A stretch of DNA of 64,000 nucleotides from NCBI GenBank assembly GCA_050084985.1, contig JBITNC010000001.1, positions 23,436,001-23,500,000 on the forward strand, read 5' to 3'. Of the stretch, positions 36,800 through 47,269 are shown piece after piece (the first letter of the stretch is position 1; every line of letters begins with the position of its first letter). A program made the position numbers and the translations under genes. Under the pieces are notes generated by a model. The model had not been told where the DNA came from. It was given only the letters and a program-made list of their open reading frames with translations, and made no database searches. This stretch comes from Nageia nagi (lineage: Eukaryota > Pinophyta).

Positions 36800-37240
36800 T
36801 CCAAATGTTCATATGGGGTATGGGCAGGTATTGGCTTATGTATCCTACAAATGGGGTAATCCCTATGACTTACAAACTTGGTTTTGAATGCATAAATAAT
36901 ATGGCAAAATATGAAGCACTAATATTGGATTTGAAAGTAGCTATCACATTGAGAATTAAATATTTAGATATTTATGGTTATTCATAGCTTATCATTGACT
37001 AAGTAGAAGATATTTTTTATACAAAAGAAGAGAAATTGAGGCCCTACAAGGTAGTGGTTAATGATTTACTGGATCAGTTTGACAAATATACTATTTAGAA
37101 TATCCCAAGGACTAATAATAGGTATGCAAATACCATGGAAAGTGTAGCTTCTATTGCACCAATTGAAATTGAGGATGAGGAGATTGTCTTGAAAATTTGT
37201 AAGCTTAGTACTCCCTCTTACATTGAAGATATGCATTAAA
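36800..37240 (+). pseudogene. Second (archaeal-type) RNase H, Tat hallmark
   Basis: After the first RNase H comes a separate domain with VIPMTYKLGFECINNMAKYE then ALILDLKVAITLRIKYLDIY. The Tat family pattern is NNxAEYEAL...L.VYGDS, so the catalytic Glu (AKYEAL) and Asp (YGYS) positions are changed. This extra RNase H between RT-RNase H and integrase is the accepted marker of the Tat lineage. It is inactive here by both stops and catalytic losses. Confidence 0.85.
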
Positions 37241-37439
37241 TTCATACTTGTTTTATTGCTAAGAAAAATGATTTTTAGAATTGGTATTATGACATTTACA
37301 ATTATTTCAAGAATCAAGCAATTCTTGATGATTATGATAGAAATGAAAAGGTTAGATTGACAAGGATTGTTATTATGTTATCATTTGTGAGGTATTGTAT
37401 ATAAGATCTTTTGATGATGCTTTATTGAGGTGTCTACCA

Positions 37440-38536
37440 TAACATGAGATAGCTATAGCATTAGAACAATCTTATGATGGTTTATGTAGAGGTCATTTTC
37501 ATTCAAAGGCATTATATACCAAGCTCTTATGCATTGGTTATTATTGGCCCATGATGAAGGAAGATTGTAAACTCATGTGAAGACTTGTTTGGAATGTCAA
37601 AAGCATGCTAATATGAACAAATAGCCTACTAAAGAGTTAAATTCCATTGTGTCACCATGGCCAGTTGCTACTTGTGGCATAGATTTGATTAGGATTATTA
37701 ATACTCACTCAAGAGAAGGTCACAAAGTTTTTATTATAGTCATAAAATTCACTACAATATGGGTTGAAGCTATCCCTATGAAATTAGTCATTCAAGATAA
37801 GATTATTGCAATCCTAGTGGAAAATATCATTACAAGATTTGGTGTACCACAAAGAATGATTATGAATAATGGGCCTAATTTCAAAGGTAACTATATGAAG
37901 GCATTTTTTAAAAAGTTTCACATTGTGAAAATGTTTTCTTCAATTTACTATCCTCAAGTTAATGGTTAAGTTGAGGCTTCTAACAAGACTATAAAAAGCA
38001 TTTAGTTAAAAAATTAAGACAAATGTAAGAAATATTGGCAAGACCAATTACCATATGCATTATGTGCATATAGGATAAGTGTTAGAACAACCACTAGGGA
38101 AACACCATTCTCATTAGTGTATGGAGATGAAGTTGCAGTACCATTGGAGTTAGAACTCCCCTCCTTAAGGATTCCATTGCAAGGGGATATATTGGATGAA
38201 GATGCAAGAAAGGTTAGGTTGCAACAATTATAATTATTGGATGAGAAGATACTGAGATCAATCAAACATTAGAAGTTATAACATAGAAAACTAAAAAGAG
38301 CATTTGGAAAGAAGATTAAGGCAAAAGAATTCAAAGTGGGAGATCTAGTGATGAAAGAGAATATCAATAAGATAGCTGTAAATGATGAAGTTAAAGGTAA
38401 ATTTAAACCAAATTGGCTAGGTCCATTTGTGGTAGTGGAAGAAAAAAGATTAGGAGCCTATAAAATCTCCTCCATGGAAGGAAAAGAAGAACCAAAGAGC
38501 TTTAATGCCACCCATTTCAAATGCTTTTTTGGGTAA
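37440..38536 (+). pseudogene. Integrase of Tat-type gypsy
   Basis: Integrase inserts the cDNA. The HHCC part has CRGHFHSKALYTKLLCIGYY with WPMMKEDC and, after a frameshift, CLECQKHA. The core (37,649-37,969) has TCGIDLIRI for the first Asp, then FGVPQRMIMNNGPNFKGNY where the second Asp of 'DNG' is Asn, and a VEAIPMK block. The C-terminal part (38,336-38,536) has GDLVMKENI and KFKPNWLGPFVVVEEKRLGA then YKI, the usual GPF/Y end domain, closing at FKCFFG. Confidence 0.88.
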
Positions 38537-38682
38537 AATAATGGCTTTGTACCTTGCAAACCATAAAAAATATTGTGTAAGGTACTTGTATCATAGCATT
38601 TCAATTTTATTTGTTCATTGTATTGTATTATTCCCATGCAATCAACAGTGTGTATTACTTTCTATGCATCACCTAATGTGTG

Positions 38683-38686
<4 letters not shown>

Positions 38687-38767
<81 letters not shown>

Positions 38768-38786
38768 ATAAAGAGAGAGAGAGAGA
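38687..38786. repeat. Composite microsatellite (TC)n(TA)n(GA)n
   Basis: About 14 TC units are followed by about 22 TA units, a short TGTATGTATATAA break, and about 8 GA units. The TC and GA arms are complementary, so the whole can fold back. The open frames over it (Ser-Leu then Tyr-Ile repeats) are artefacts. Confidence 0.95.
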
Positions 38787-38814
38787 ACAAAAAAATAAAA
38801 ATATGATGATAATA

Positions 38815-38996
38815 TAACATCTATGGATGATGGACATAAAATGCAAAGGTCATCGATGGCCAATGATATGTCTAGTGAGATTTCACTCACTTAAAAGCTA
38901 AATCGATAATGCAACCATGAATAAGATGTTGACATTGTCTCATCTCCAATGGATGATGCAACTTCTTATGTATTCACATGATTTTTTATTTGAACC
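38815..38996. repeat. 3'-region duplication, copy 1 (split from copy 2 by nested element)
   Basis: This segment and 43,833-44,030 share an ordered set of words: 'gatggccaatgata', 'tcactcacttaaa', 'gatgcaa/atgcaac', 'ctcatctccaatgga', 'atgcaac' and 'tatgtat'. Once the nested element is taken out, the two copies are adjacent, so the host element's 3' region had an old tandem duplication of about 190 bp. Confidence 0.75.
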
Positions 38997-40188
38997 TGTA
39001 ATATCCCCAAAACTCACAAAATGCGATTTTTGTTAAAGTGTAATATTCCAAGTTGAAATATCACTACTTAGGAATTTATATATATATATTTATATTTTTC
39101 TAACTAGCTCAATTCAAATCAGATCTGCAAATTGAACAAGAAATAGAGCCAAAAATGAATTTTATTCTTCAAGAGCTAGGACATCCCAAATGGACAAGTA
39201 CAATACTCAAGGAAAAATACCCAAATGCTCAAGAAGGGGGATGTTTGCCCTCATAAGGTAGATTTGGATGATCTGGTCTTGCAAGTTCTTCAACCTCTTC
39301 TCCCCAATGCTGGATGAGCCTCCTCACACTGATTCGGTTGGTCTAGATCTAGGATGTGCCTCCTCACACTGATTTGGTAGGTTAGATCTAGATCTAGAAT
39401 ATGGCCAAACTAGCTAGATTTGGATTTGGAATATGGCTACACTAGCTAGATCTGGATCTACCCCACTAGCTAGATCTGGATCTAGAATATGGCCACATTG
39501 GTTGGATCTGGATCTGCCCCATTGGCTAGATCTAGATCAGGGATAGAATAGTTCTACCACACTAGCTCAAAATATTCTAGTAACTCCACCTCACTCGCTC
39601 GAGCTACTCTAGAAACTCCACCTAACTAGCTCGAGCTATTATCCTAGCTTAGGTAAGAACTCCACACTGGTTCGAGCTCTCCCACTAAGCTAGCTAGAAA
39701 GTTGCAACTCCACTAGCTGCTAAACCCTGAAAAGAGATAAACTCTAATGATCTTCAAGCATGCCCACAAATGATGCATCCCATCCTCTTTTATAACAAGA
39801 TCTCTCATACCTTGGAATCACCCAAAGTGCAACATCCCTCTTCTAGTGTCTTGGGATGACAAATTAAATCATTTAGGGACCCAAGAAGCCCAACATCCCA
39901 CAATGGTTACCTAGAGATGCCAAATTACAAGATCAATGGCTCATAAATACAATGTCCCATTATGAGAGATTAATATTGCATTAATTACAAATAATTGAGC
40001 CATATTAATTAAATAAAATCCAAGGATGAGTGCCTCAAAGGTCTCTTTAGCCTTGGTTACATAAATAAATGCAAAATATTAATAAAATATTCCTAAATTA
40101 ATTTATTTTTGGTTTCTCCTCCTTTGCCATGAATGTCACACTCCAAGAGGAGAGAAAGTGGATGTTTTACAAATTTAGGGACATTACA
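38997..40188 (-). repeat. 3' LTR of the nested gypsy element
   Basis: It is 1192 bp, TGTAAT...ATTACA, and matches the right LTR throughout. Between about 39,310 and 39,700 it holds a degenerate minisatellite built from 'ctagctagatctggatct' and 'gaatatggccaca' phrases, then 'actccacctcactgg/agctcgagcta' phrases. Confidence 0.95.
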
Positions 40189-40202
40189 AGTCTCCCCTTC
40201 CT
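40189..40202 (-). promoter_or_regulatory. Polypurine tract of the nested element
   Basis: On the minus strand AGGAAGGGGAGACT abuts the 3' LTR, the correct position for plus-strand priming. Confidence 0.75.
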
Positions 40203-40855
40203 GAATTGCTTATCCCCAAGCAACTCAAGATAAATTGGCCCTTCTCTTTCCCATCCTGAAAAGCTATAATGCGAATGAAAGAACAAGGAGAAAGAGTTTC
40301 AATTTTTTGCTGCAAGTGATGGCCAAAATGTCTACCTTCATAGCTCCACAACCCAACATCCAAGTCCTAAATGAAATCAAGGAGTGCTAGTGGGTTATCT
40401 TCTATCCAGGACTACATCACATGATGGGAGGGAGAATCTATAATTTTAGCAAGCATGAATACATTCATCCCAACATCCCAATGGTCTAAGTGGCTAAGTG
40501 GTTCACAAGGAAAAGTATGATGAAGTAATACCAAATCTCCAATCTCTCTATTTCTCATTTTAAGCAAGATGATGGACAATTGGTCCCAAAAAATTTTGCA
40601 ACAATATACTTGTAATAGGGACATATATGCCAAAGAGAAGTAAATCTGACCAGTAAGTATTATCACTTTGTTCTAATCTTCAATCAACCTCCAACTTATT
40701 ATCTAAAAAAAGAACACTCTTAACCAATTTATTAGTGGTTGAGCAAATGTGGGCATGTTACCTTGGGATTGGGTGATGTCTTGCATGGTAGTTCTATTTG
40801 GGATGTGAGGAATGATTCAATGTTGCTGCTTTGGATCTTCTATTACTTCCAATTG
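40203..40855 (-). other. Remnant of deleted pol/3' region in the nested element
   Basis: No RT, RNase H or integrase core motif is present. A short open frame (40,666-40,412) has EIGDLVLLHHTFPCEPLSHL, which faintly recalls the region around the integrase C-terminus of gypsy elements, but I would not call it. The deletion joint lies somewhere around 40,700-40,860. Confidence 0.4.
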
Positions 40856-41460
40856 ATGGGCTTATGAAGTGGCCCTATTGCTGCCCTGCAATCCTCTCAT
40901 GATGACCTCCTTTCCATTTCCAAGGAACTTCATTTCTAAGGTGTCATAATTTGTCCTAATCTCCCCTAAAGTTTTCAACTATTGAATTCCAAAGACCATG
41001 TGCAAGGTCCCTCCCATGGGATATACATAGAAATCACTTCTGATGGAGTAATTGTTGGTCTCAACTGGAAGTTGTCTAATCACCTTATTACAAAATGAGA
41101 TCTATCTATTAGCATTGGCCACATTGAATCCTTCAAAAACATCCATCCTTTCTCAGCAGCAAACAAAGCATCAATGAAGTTGTGAGATGCCCCTCCATCA
41201 ATAAGAATAGTCACTTATTCTCCTAGATCTCTTCCCTGAATGCGTAATGTGGGGTAATGTGGTGATCCACTAATGGTGGCCAAGGTGCTGTGAGTGAAAA
41301 ACTCTTCCATAAATTCTAAAATGCTCCATAGATCTGATTTAGGTTCCTCCATCTCCACTAACTCTACATAACTGAGTTGCACCTTCCCATTGTAGCGATG
41401 GCCTGGCTCCCATGATCCTCTGTAGACAAAGCACATTTTCCTTCTTCTCATTTTAGAACA
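40856..41460 (-). pseudogene. Zinc knuckle, protease and start of the pol linker (nested element)
   Basis: The minus strand from 41,451 reads KMCFVYRGSWEPGHRYN, a CCHC knuckle in which the second and last Cys have become Tyr. After an acidic linker and SPHYPTLRIQGRDLGE comes a TAA (41,217-41,215), then VTILIDGGASHNFIDALFAA. This is the retropepsin active site in DGGA form followed by the typical 'SHNFI' of plant gypsy proteases. A TGA and a frameshift follow. The next part reads YPMGGTLHMVFGIQ-stop-LKTLGEIRTNYDTLEM, the end of protease and the linker that normally leads into RT. The text ends at KEVIMRGLQG near 40,860, before any RT motif. Confidence 0.85.
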
Positions 41461-41629
41461 TGAGATCTCCTAATCCCTCTGTGTCTACTCTAATGGCCAT
41501 GCATTTCTCCTTGGTGGAGATGTGAGCCTTCCTTGGCTCCCATTCATTTTACTTGTTGGCATAATTTGTTGGTAGGGTGGCTGTGTCCTTCCTTGATTGC
41601 TCTTTCCTTAGATCAAACTAGTTGATTCA

Positions 41630-42593
41630 AGTGCTACGGCCCTTTTTATTGCCTCATCAAGATCATTTGGCTCAAATGCTTTGACATATGCTCTAATATT
41701 TTCATTCAAACCGTCCATGAATATAGTTGTCCTTCTAGCTTCTGATAGATCTAAAACCATAATAGAAACATTCATAAACTCATCTACATATTCTTCAACT
41801 ATACCTTTCTATTGGATCTTGGTGAGATCATGGAAGTAACTTTCTTCAGTCTTCTTTTCAAAACATTCCAGCAACCTTTGGCAAAATTCATCAAAAGTTG
41901 AGATCTCATCATGCCCCAATGTTTTCAATCCATGGTGCCACCACTCATAGGCTCGTCCCTTTAGGGAGAGTGTGGCAAAATGTATGGCCTCATATTCTAC
42001 CATGGAATTGAAAGATAGGTACATTTGGAGCTGGTGAATCCATCCTCTTACCGAGATCCCTACACCTCCATCAAATTTCTCCAATTGGATCTTTTGTAAT
42101 GGCTCCTTAAAGATAGGTGGGTGTCCTCCTTGTCCTCCCTCCAATTGTCCACAAAATTCTTGGAAAGATATGATGTTTTTGTACTCTACTGGTTTGGCCA
42201 TGTAATCATCAAATAATTGGTCAAGCCTCTCCCGATGTCTCTGATAGATCTCCTCTAGATCTTCTTCTTTTCTAAAAAGAGGCTTAGGTGGAATAGGTAC
42301 AGACTTCTGGTAATGAGATCTAGCCCTAGATGAGCTCTCTCCTTGGTTGTTTCTATTCTCCAACTGGGTGGTGGAATCTGGTTCCCTCTTTGGGATGTGA
42401 GTATCTATAATTGCTCTATCATCTTCCTTAATGCATCTAGGATGGCTATGTTGGAATCGACCATGCTCCCTTGTCTGGCTTCCTCCCACTCTTTAGATTC
42501 CTCTAGATCTATTACGTCTCTCTCCTCCAAGCTTGACTGGTAATCAGGATCACTTCTTCTTCTCAAGTAGTAATTATGGATCTTGGGTGGCAT
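41630..42593 (-). pseudogene. Gypsy gag (Retrotrans_gag), nested element
   Basis: Gag starts at ATG 42,593 with MPPKIHNYYLRRRSDPDYQ, shifts frame once near 42,410, and then runs open for 226 codons to a TAG at 41,811-41,809. Key parts are EEIYQRHRERLDQLFDDYMA, KIQLEKFDGGVGISVRGWIH, YEAIHFATLSLKGRAYEWW and EFCQRLLECFEKKTEESYFH, which is the Retrotrans_gag pattern. Beyond the TAG the same frame goes on with GIVEEYVDEFMNVSIMVLDL then MDGLNENIRAYVKAF to about 41,630. The TAG stands where Gln (CAG) is likely, so one C-to-T change would explain it. Apart from these lesions it is the best-preserved protein in the window. Confidence 0.92.
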
Positions 42594-42620
42594 GAGCTAA
42601 TACAGGCTGGTAGGAAAACT

Positions 42621-42633
42621 AGCTCTAATACCA
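42621..42633 (-). promoter_or_regulatory. Primer-binding site of the nested element
   Basis: On the minus strand TGGTATTAGAGCT begins one base after the 5' LTR end (42,635). It differs at one position, a C-to-T change, from the common initiator tRNA-Met site TGGTATCAGAGC. Confidence 0.85.
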
Positions 42634-42634
42634 C

Positions 42635-43827
42635 TGTAATATCCCCAAAACTCACAAAATGCAATTTTTGTTAAAGTGTAATATTCCAAGTTGAAATATC
42701 ACTACTTAGGAATTTATATATATTTTTATATTTTTCTAACTAGCTTAATTCAAATTAGATCTGCAAATTGAACAAGAAATAAAGCCAAAAATGAATTTTA
42801 TTCTTCAAGAGCTAGGACATCCCAAATGGATAAGTACAATACTCAAGGAAAAATACCCAAATGCTCAAGAAGGGGGACATTTGCCCTCATAAGGTAGATT
42901 TGGATGATTTGGCCCTGCAAGTTCTTCAACCTCTTCTCCCCAATGCTAGATGAGCCTCCTCACACTGATTCGGCTGGTTTGGATCTAGGATGTGCCTCCT
43001 CACATTGATTTGGTAGGTTAGATCTAGATCTAGAATATGGCCACATTGGATGGATCTAGATATAGAATATGGCTACACTAGTTGGATCTAGATCTACCCC
43101 ACTAGCTAGATCTAGATCTGGAATATGGTCGCACTAGCTAGATCTGGATCTACCCCATTAGCTAGATCTGGATCAGGGATAGAATAGTTCCACCACATTG
43201 GTTCAAACTATTCTAGTAACTCCACCTCATTGGCTCAAGCTACTTTAGCAACTCCACCTCACTGGCTTGAGCTACTATCCTAGCTTATTTAAGAACTCCT
43301 CCACACTAGCTCGAGCTCTCCCACTAAGCTAGCTAGAAAGCTACAACTCCACTAGCTACTAACCCCTAAAAAGAGATAAACTCTGATGATCTTCAAGCAT
43401 GCCCGCAAATGATGCATCCCATCTCCTTTTATAACAAGATCTCTCATACCTTGGAATCACCCAAAGTGCAACATCCCTCTTCTAATGTCTTGGGATGACA
43501 AATTAAATCATCTAGGGACCCAGGAAGCCCAACATCCCACAATGGTTTCCTAGAGATGCGAAATTACAAGATCAATGGCTCATAAATGCAACGTCCCATT
43601 ATGAGAGACTAATATTGCATTAATTACAAATAATTAAGCTAAATTAATTAAATAAAATCCAAGGGTGAGTGCCTCAAGGGTCTCTTTAGCCTTGGTTACA
43701 GAAATAAATGCAAAATATTAATAAAATACTCCTAAATTAATTTATTTTTGGTTTCTCCTCCTTTGCCATGAATGTCACACTCCAAGAGGAGAGAAAGTGG
43801 ATGTTTTACAAATTTGGGAACATTACA
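42635..43827 (-). repeat. 5' LTR of the nested gypsy element
   Basis: It is 1193 bp, TGTAAT...ATTACA, and pairs with 38,997-40,188. The same minisatellite lies at about 42,960-43,340. On the minus strand a TATAAAAGG box is at 43,433-43,425. Confidence 0.95.
43425..43433 (-). promoter_or_regulatory. TATA box of the nested element's 5' LTR
   Basis: TATAAAAGG on the minus strand is a canonical plant TATA box placed inside the upstream LTR, where transcription of the element should start. Confidence 0.7.
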
Positions 43828-43832
43828 GAACC

Positions 43833-44030
43833 ATACAAAGCATAATGTATTCAGGTCATAGACATAAAACATATGAATGTTGATGGCCAATGATAAGGCT
43901 AGTGATAGTTCACTCACTTAAAGGATAAACTAGAGATGCAATCGTAAGTAGATTACTAATATTAGCTCATCTCCAATGGATTATGCAACCCACTATGTAT
44001 CCATATTATTTTCATGAAGGATATAACTAA
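43833..44030. repeat. 3'-region duplication, copy 2
   Basis: Partner of 38,815-38,996, with the same order of conserved words and considerable divergence between. It lies directly after the nested element's right target-site duplication. Confidence 0.75.
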
Positions 44031-44544
44031 CACCTTTTTTTAGGTACTTACATCACAAAGAAGAGAAAAATAATGCATAAAAACTTATACCATTAATGAT
44101 ATACTCACTATTCCTTCACTACTAGTGGTGTACACATCCATGGCATATCATTCCAAACCAAGTGACCTATTTTATCTCAAGGCATGAGAATGAGAGAATT
44201 AGTTTCATAAGTAATATAAATGATAGAATGGCTAGATCCATGGTTGAAAAATGCAAGGGGTAAAATAACATCTTTCACTTCAGATATTAGATGTGAAACC
44301 ATGAGACTACCTACTAGCAAGGTTCCTTCTAGAGTAGAGATATCATAATGGCTAGAGAGACATAGTTCTTTAGATTTTGTCTTGGTTGCACCACTCAAGG
44401 ACGTTTCTTGGGGAAACCAAGCCAAAAGGGGTATCAAAGGACCCTTATCATTAGCAACATCATAAGTATCAGTGCAAAAAAGAGTTTAAAATTCTTAAAA
44501 TTTTCTTTTGTACTTCTATAATTTCATTGATTCAATCACACCTC
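44031..44544. other. 3' untranslated part of the Tat-type element
   Basis: Non-coding on the element strand. An 86-codon frame on the opposite strand (44,437-44,177) has no recognisable motif and I do not call it. Confidence 0.5.
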
Positions 44545-44559
44545 CAAAGAGAGAAAAAA
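44545..44559 (+). promoter_or_regulatory. Polypurine tract of the Tat-type element
   Basis: A run of purines (about AAAGAGAGAAAAAA, after CTCC) ends directly at the TGTAGA start of the right LTR. Confidence 0.75.
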
Positions 44560-45173
44560 TGTAGATGCATAAAAATGAATTATTATTTATTAAATAATTA
44601 ATTTATAATATCAATGATATTTATTGTAAAAAGGGGTTAAACTATACCCAAGGTAGTGAAATAAATGTAATGGACTATTTTAGGTATCAAATATCAAGAA
44701 AGACACCTCAAATCATGTAGTGTGCAATGATCTCAAGAATCAAAGAAGACTAGGATGTTGCTATAAATACACATCAAAGGCAATGCAAGGGACATTATGT
44801 GAGGGCATAAAAAATACCAAGAGAGACTTCAACAAAGGTAATATCAATCTATCCTACCCATAATGGTGTTTTATAACACCACCTCTACCTAGATCTATTA
44901 AACCCTTTGACTCGCTCTCATATACCTTTTATTTTGTTTGTTGATATGCTTATTCTACATAGCTAGCAATGGGGTATCTTTGGGTTGTTGTTGGCATGCA
45001 TCTTTGTGAATGCCATGTGATGCTTGATGAATGATTTCTATTATTTCTTGTTTGTACAATTATGATGAAGGTACATTATTTATTTGATACCATATTTTTG
45101 ATATATGCTTCAATTAAATATTATAGATAAATAGTACATTGATTTATCAAATATGTATTATTTTGGGTCTACA
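44560..45173 (+). repeat. 3' LTR of the Tat-type gypsy element
   Basis: TGTAGATGCA...GGGTCTACA, 614 bp, pairs with 31,696-32,329 and is followed by the CTATC duplication. A TATA box CTATAAATAC lies at 44,761-44,770. Confidence 0.92.
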
Positions 45174-45178
45174 CTATC

Positions 45179-47208
45179 AAACTAGATTAACAAAATATAC
45201 AAACTTGTACTTTACCTATCATGATGAATGGAGGAGATATTAGGCTGAGAGGGTATGAATGGTGAGCTTATCTGAAATATGGAGCCACCAATCCTACCTT
45301 AACCTAGCAATGATGTTAAGATCCCAATGACATCACCTAAATCCTATTCCAATTTGCCTTTCCCTTTTTATTGATATCATTGTTACACCTTCAATTCTTA
45401 GAATATCACATGTAAATGGGTTCAAAATATCATAGGAATGTAAAGCTTAGTGTATAACAAAATACAAATAGATTGGTGGAATTGAGAAATACTTATAAAA
45501 AATGATACAAGTATATTACCACCTATCAAGGATTCTAGATCATGTCATAATTTCTCATGCATAACCATTACACCTTTATAGATAACATGTTTAGTACCAA
45601 GGCTTCTCCTTGCACTTATGTTGCACATGGGCCAAGACTCCTTCTTAGGTTTATCTCTAGACTAACTTGTTATCATAAAACATACAGGTAGATAAGAGTG
45701 TACGATGATAAGAGCATTTATTTATTTAATTAAATAAATTATTTAAAATACCTAAAAGGGAATTTTAATTAAGTTTAAATTCTTTTTTAGGTGTTAATAG
45801 ATGCCCCACTTTGAATATGATCTGATACTTTTTTATAAAATAAAATCAAAAAATAAATTCAAAGTATAACAACATAAGCAAGAAAATACTCTCTGAAAGA
45901 ATTTCTTCACAACGATAGCCTTGGATGCCAATTTTATGCCACCTATTTGGCTTGGTTGCAACATGATCAACCTCTCATCATATGAGAAATCCAAGAAAAA
46001 GATAAAATAATCAAGAGTATGAAGATATATTACCAATTTATCTAACTAACTTGGATTCTCAAGCTACCTTGTTGCCATGGATTTTGATATGGTTGTCCCT
46101 CCCTTATAGAGGAATAAATGATAAGAATAATCCTCCCTTATAAAGGAAGAAATGGTAAGAATGTGATCAAATTGGGACTCCAATCCACCATGTTTTCATG
46201 GAATTTGATAAGCATTGCCCTATCTCATAGAGAATTCAATGATAAGAGCAATAACATGATATGAAAATCACTTTTAAGTATAATAAGATATGTCAATCAA
46301 TTATGATAAGTAAATTTTAACATATAAGTGTCGTACTCAAAAAGTAACCCTATTGAAAAATAAGATAAGAAATATTATAACTAACATTTTATTTATTATT
46401 TTTTGAATAAACCTTAATAATACAATTACAAATTCTTTTGATTCATTTCCTTGCGAAAGGGATTTTTACAAAATGATATTTTGGCCTTTATAGCTATCTA
46501 TAGAGTCGCTAGTGAACTGATTCAGTTGGTTAATAAGCATAAAACAATATCTACAAGTTTTGAAAATTATCTTATAGAACTTGTAATAAATCTAACTTTC
46601 TCTTATTCAACTTTGTATGAATATTCCTAATTAGCTCTATTGCTCAACACCTATGGACACTACACACATGCGAATAGAAAGGATATGAAACATACCTGCT
46701 CATATCATGAAAATAAGTATAATGTTGAACATAAAGAAGCATGTAAACATATGAAATAGTAAAGCACTCAACTCACTAAGTCTATATGTATTATGGTAAA
46801 GTCACTTTACATTCAAACTAGGTCCCTTGCTTCAATATTTAAGGCTTTATTTATAGATTTTGGAAATAGGTAGAGTTTCCAATATTGAGATAAAAATCTG
46901 GATAGAAAATTCTATCCAACTTTTTCATGATAGTGATCTGAAGCATGGGTGCATGGGATGGATGATGAGTCATCCATCATCCCTTGCTTTCTTCCAAAGA
47001 TGCTTCAAGAGTTACCATTTTTATTTTACTTTTGCCAATTATAGAGTCACCAACATCCAAGTATTGAACATCGATGTTTGTCTTGAGTTTCCAATAATTG
47101 AAGTCGAATGCTAGTGATTAGCATACTATAGTAAACTTTTATAATAATATTTTAATTTTTCATTCTTAGTTTGTATATCAAAATAAGGGTCATTTTTGGG
47201 TGTCTACA
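45179..47208 (-). repeat. TGTAGA-type gypsy LTR (start at 47,208); inner end not defined
   Basis: On the minus strand TGTAGACACCCAAAAATGA begins at 47,208 and is preceded (47,222-47,209) by a purine run, as at a 3' LTR. Its start nearly equals that of the Tat-type element's LTR. A TATA box CTATAAATAAAG follows about 350 bp inside (46,856-46,845). I could not find the other end or a second copy; the region back to 45,179 is non-coding throughout. Confidence 0.5.
46845..46856 (-). promoter_or_regulatory. TATA box in the 47,208 LTR
   Basis: CTATAAATAAAG on the minus strand lies at the distance from the LTR start expected for the U3 promoter of a long gypsy LTR. Confidence 0.45.
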
Positions 47209-47269
47209 TTTTTTCTTTTTTGAATTATCTACTAATTGTAAGGGGGGATAATTCAAAAATTTACCTTTC

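Larger units (their letters stand above)
38997..43827 (-). mobile_element. Nested gypsy element keeping only gag and protease
   Basis: Two LTRs of 1192 and 1193 bp start TGTAATATCCCC and end ATTACA on the plus strand, and both are flanked by GAACC (38,992-38,996 and 43,828-43,832). The coding sense is minus: primer-binding site beside the right LTR, then gag, zinc knuckle and protease, then a short remnant, and a polypurine tract beside the left LTR. The 2446-bp interior has no RT, RNase H or integrase core, so it is an internally deleted, non-autonomous element. In the first ~290 LTR bases I count about 11 substitutions, all transitions, so it is younger than its host element and has mutated mainly by C/T and G/A changes. 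Confidence 0.93.
31696..45173 (+). mobile_element. Tat-type Ty3/gypsy element with nested insertion
   Basis: Both LTRs (31,696-32,329 and 44,560-45,173) align end to end and are flanked by the same five bases, CTATC (31,691-31,695 and 45,174-45,178), a target-site duplication. Inside, on the plus strand, are gag, protease, RT, RNase H, a second (archaeal-type) RNase H, and integrase, in that order. The second RNase H marks the Tat lineage (which includes Ogre and Retand). A 15-base purine tract precedes the right LTR. The span is 13.5 kb, but 4.83 kb of that is a younger gypsy element at 38,997-43,827, so the original was about 8.6 kb. Every protein frame is broken. A hand comparison of the first ~215 LTR bases shows about 10% difference, so the insertion is old. 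Confidence 0.92.

Noticed and set aside
38505-38806. Frames with Ser-Leu and Tyr-Ile repeats
   Set aside because: Produced by the TC/TA microsatellite.
44177-44437. 86-codon antisense frame in the 3' region of the Tat element
   Set aside because: Some Tat elements do carry antisense ORFs, but nothing in this one is recognisable and a chance frame is as likely.
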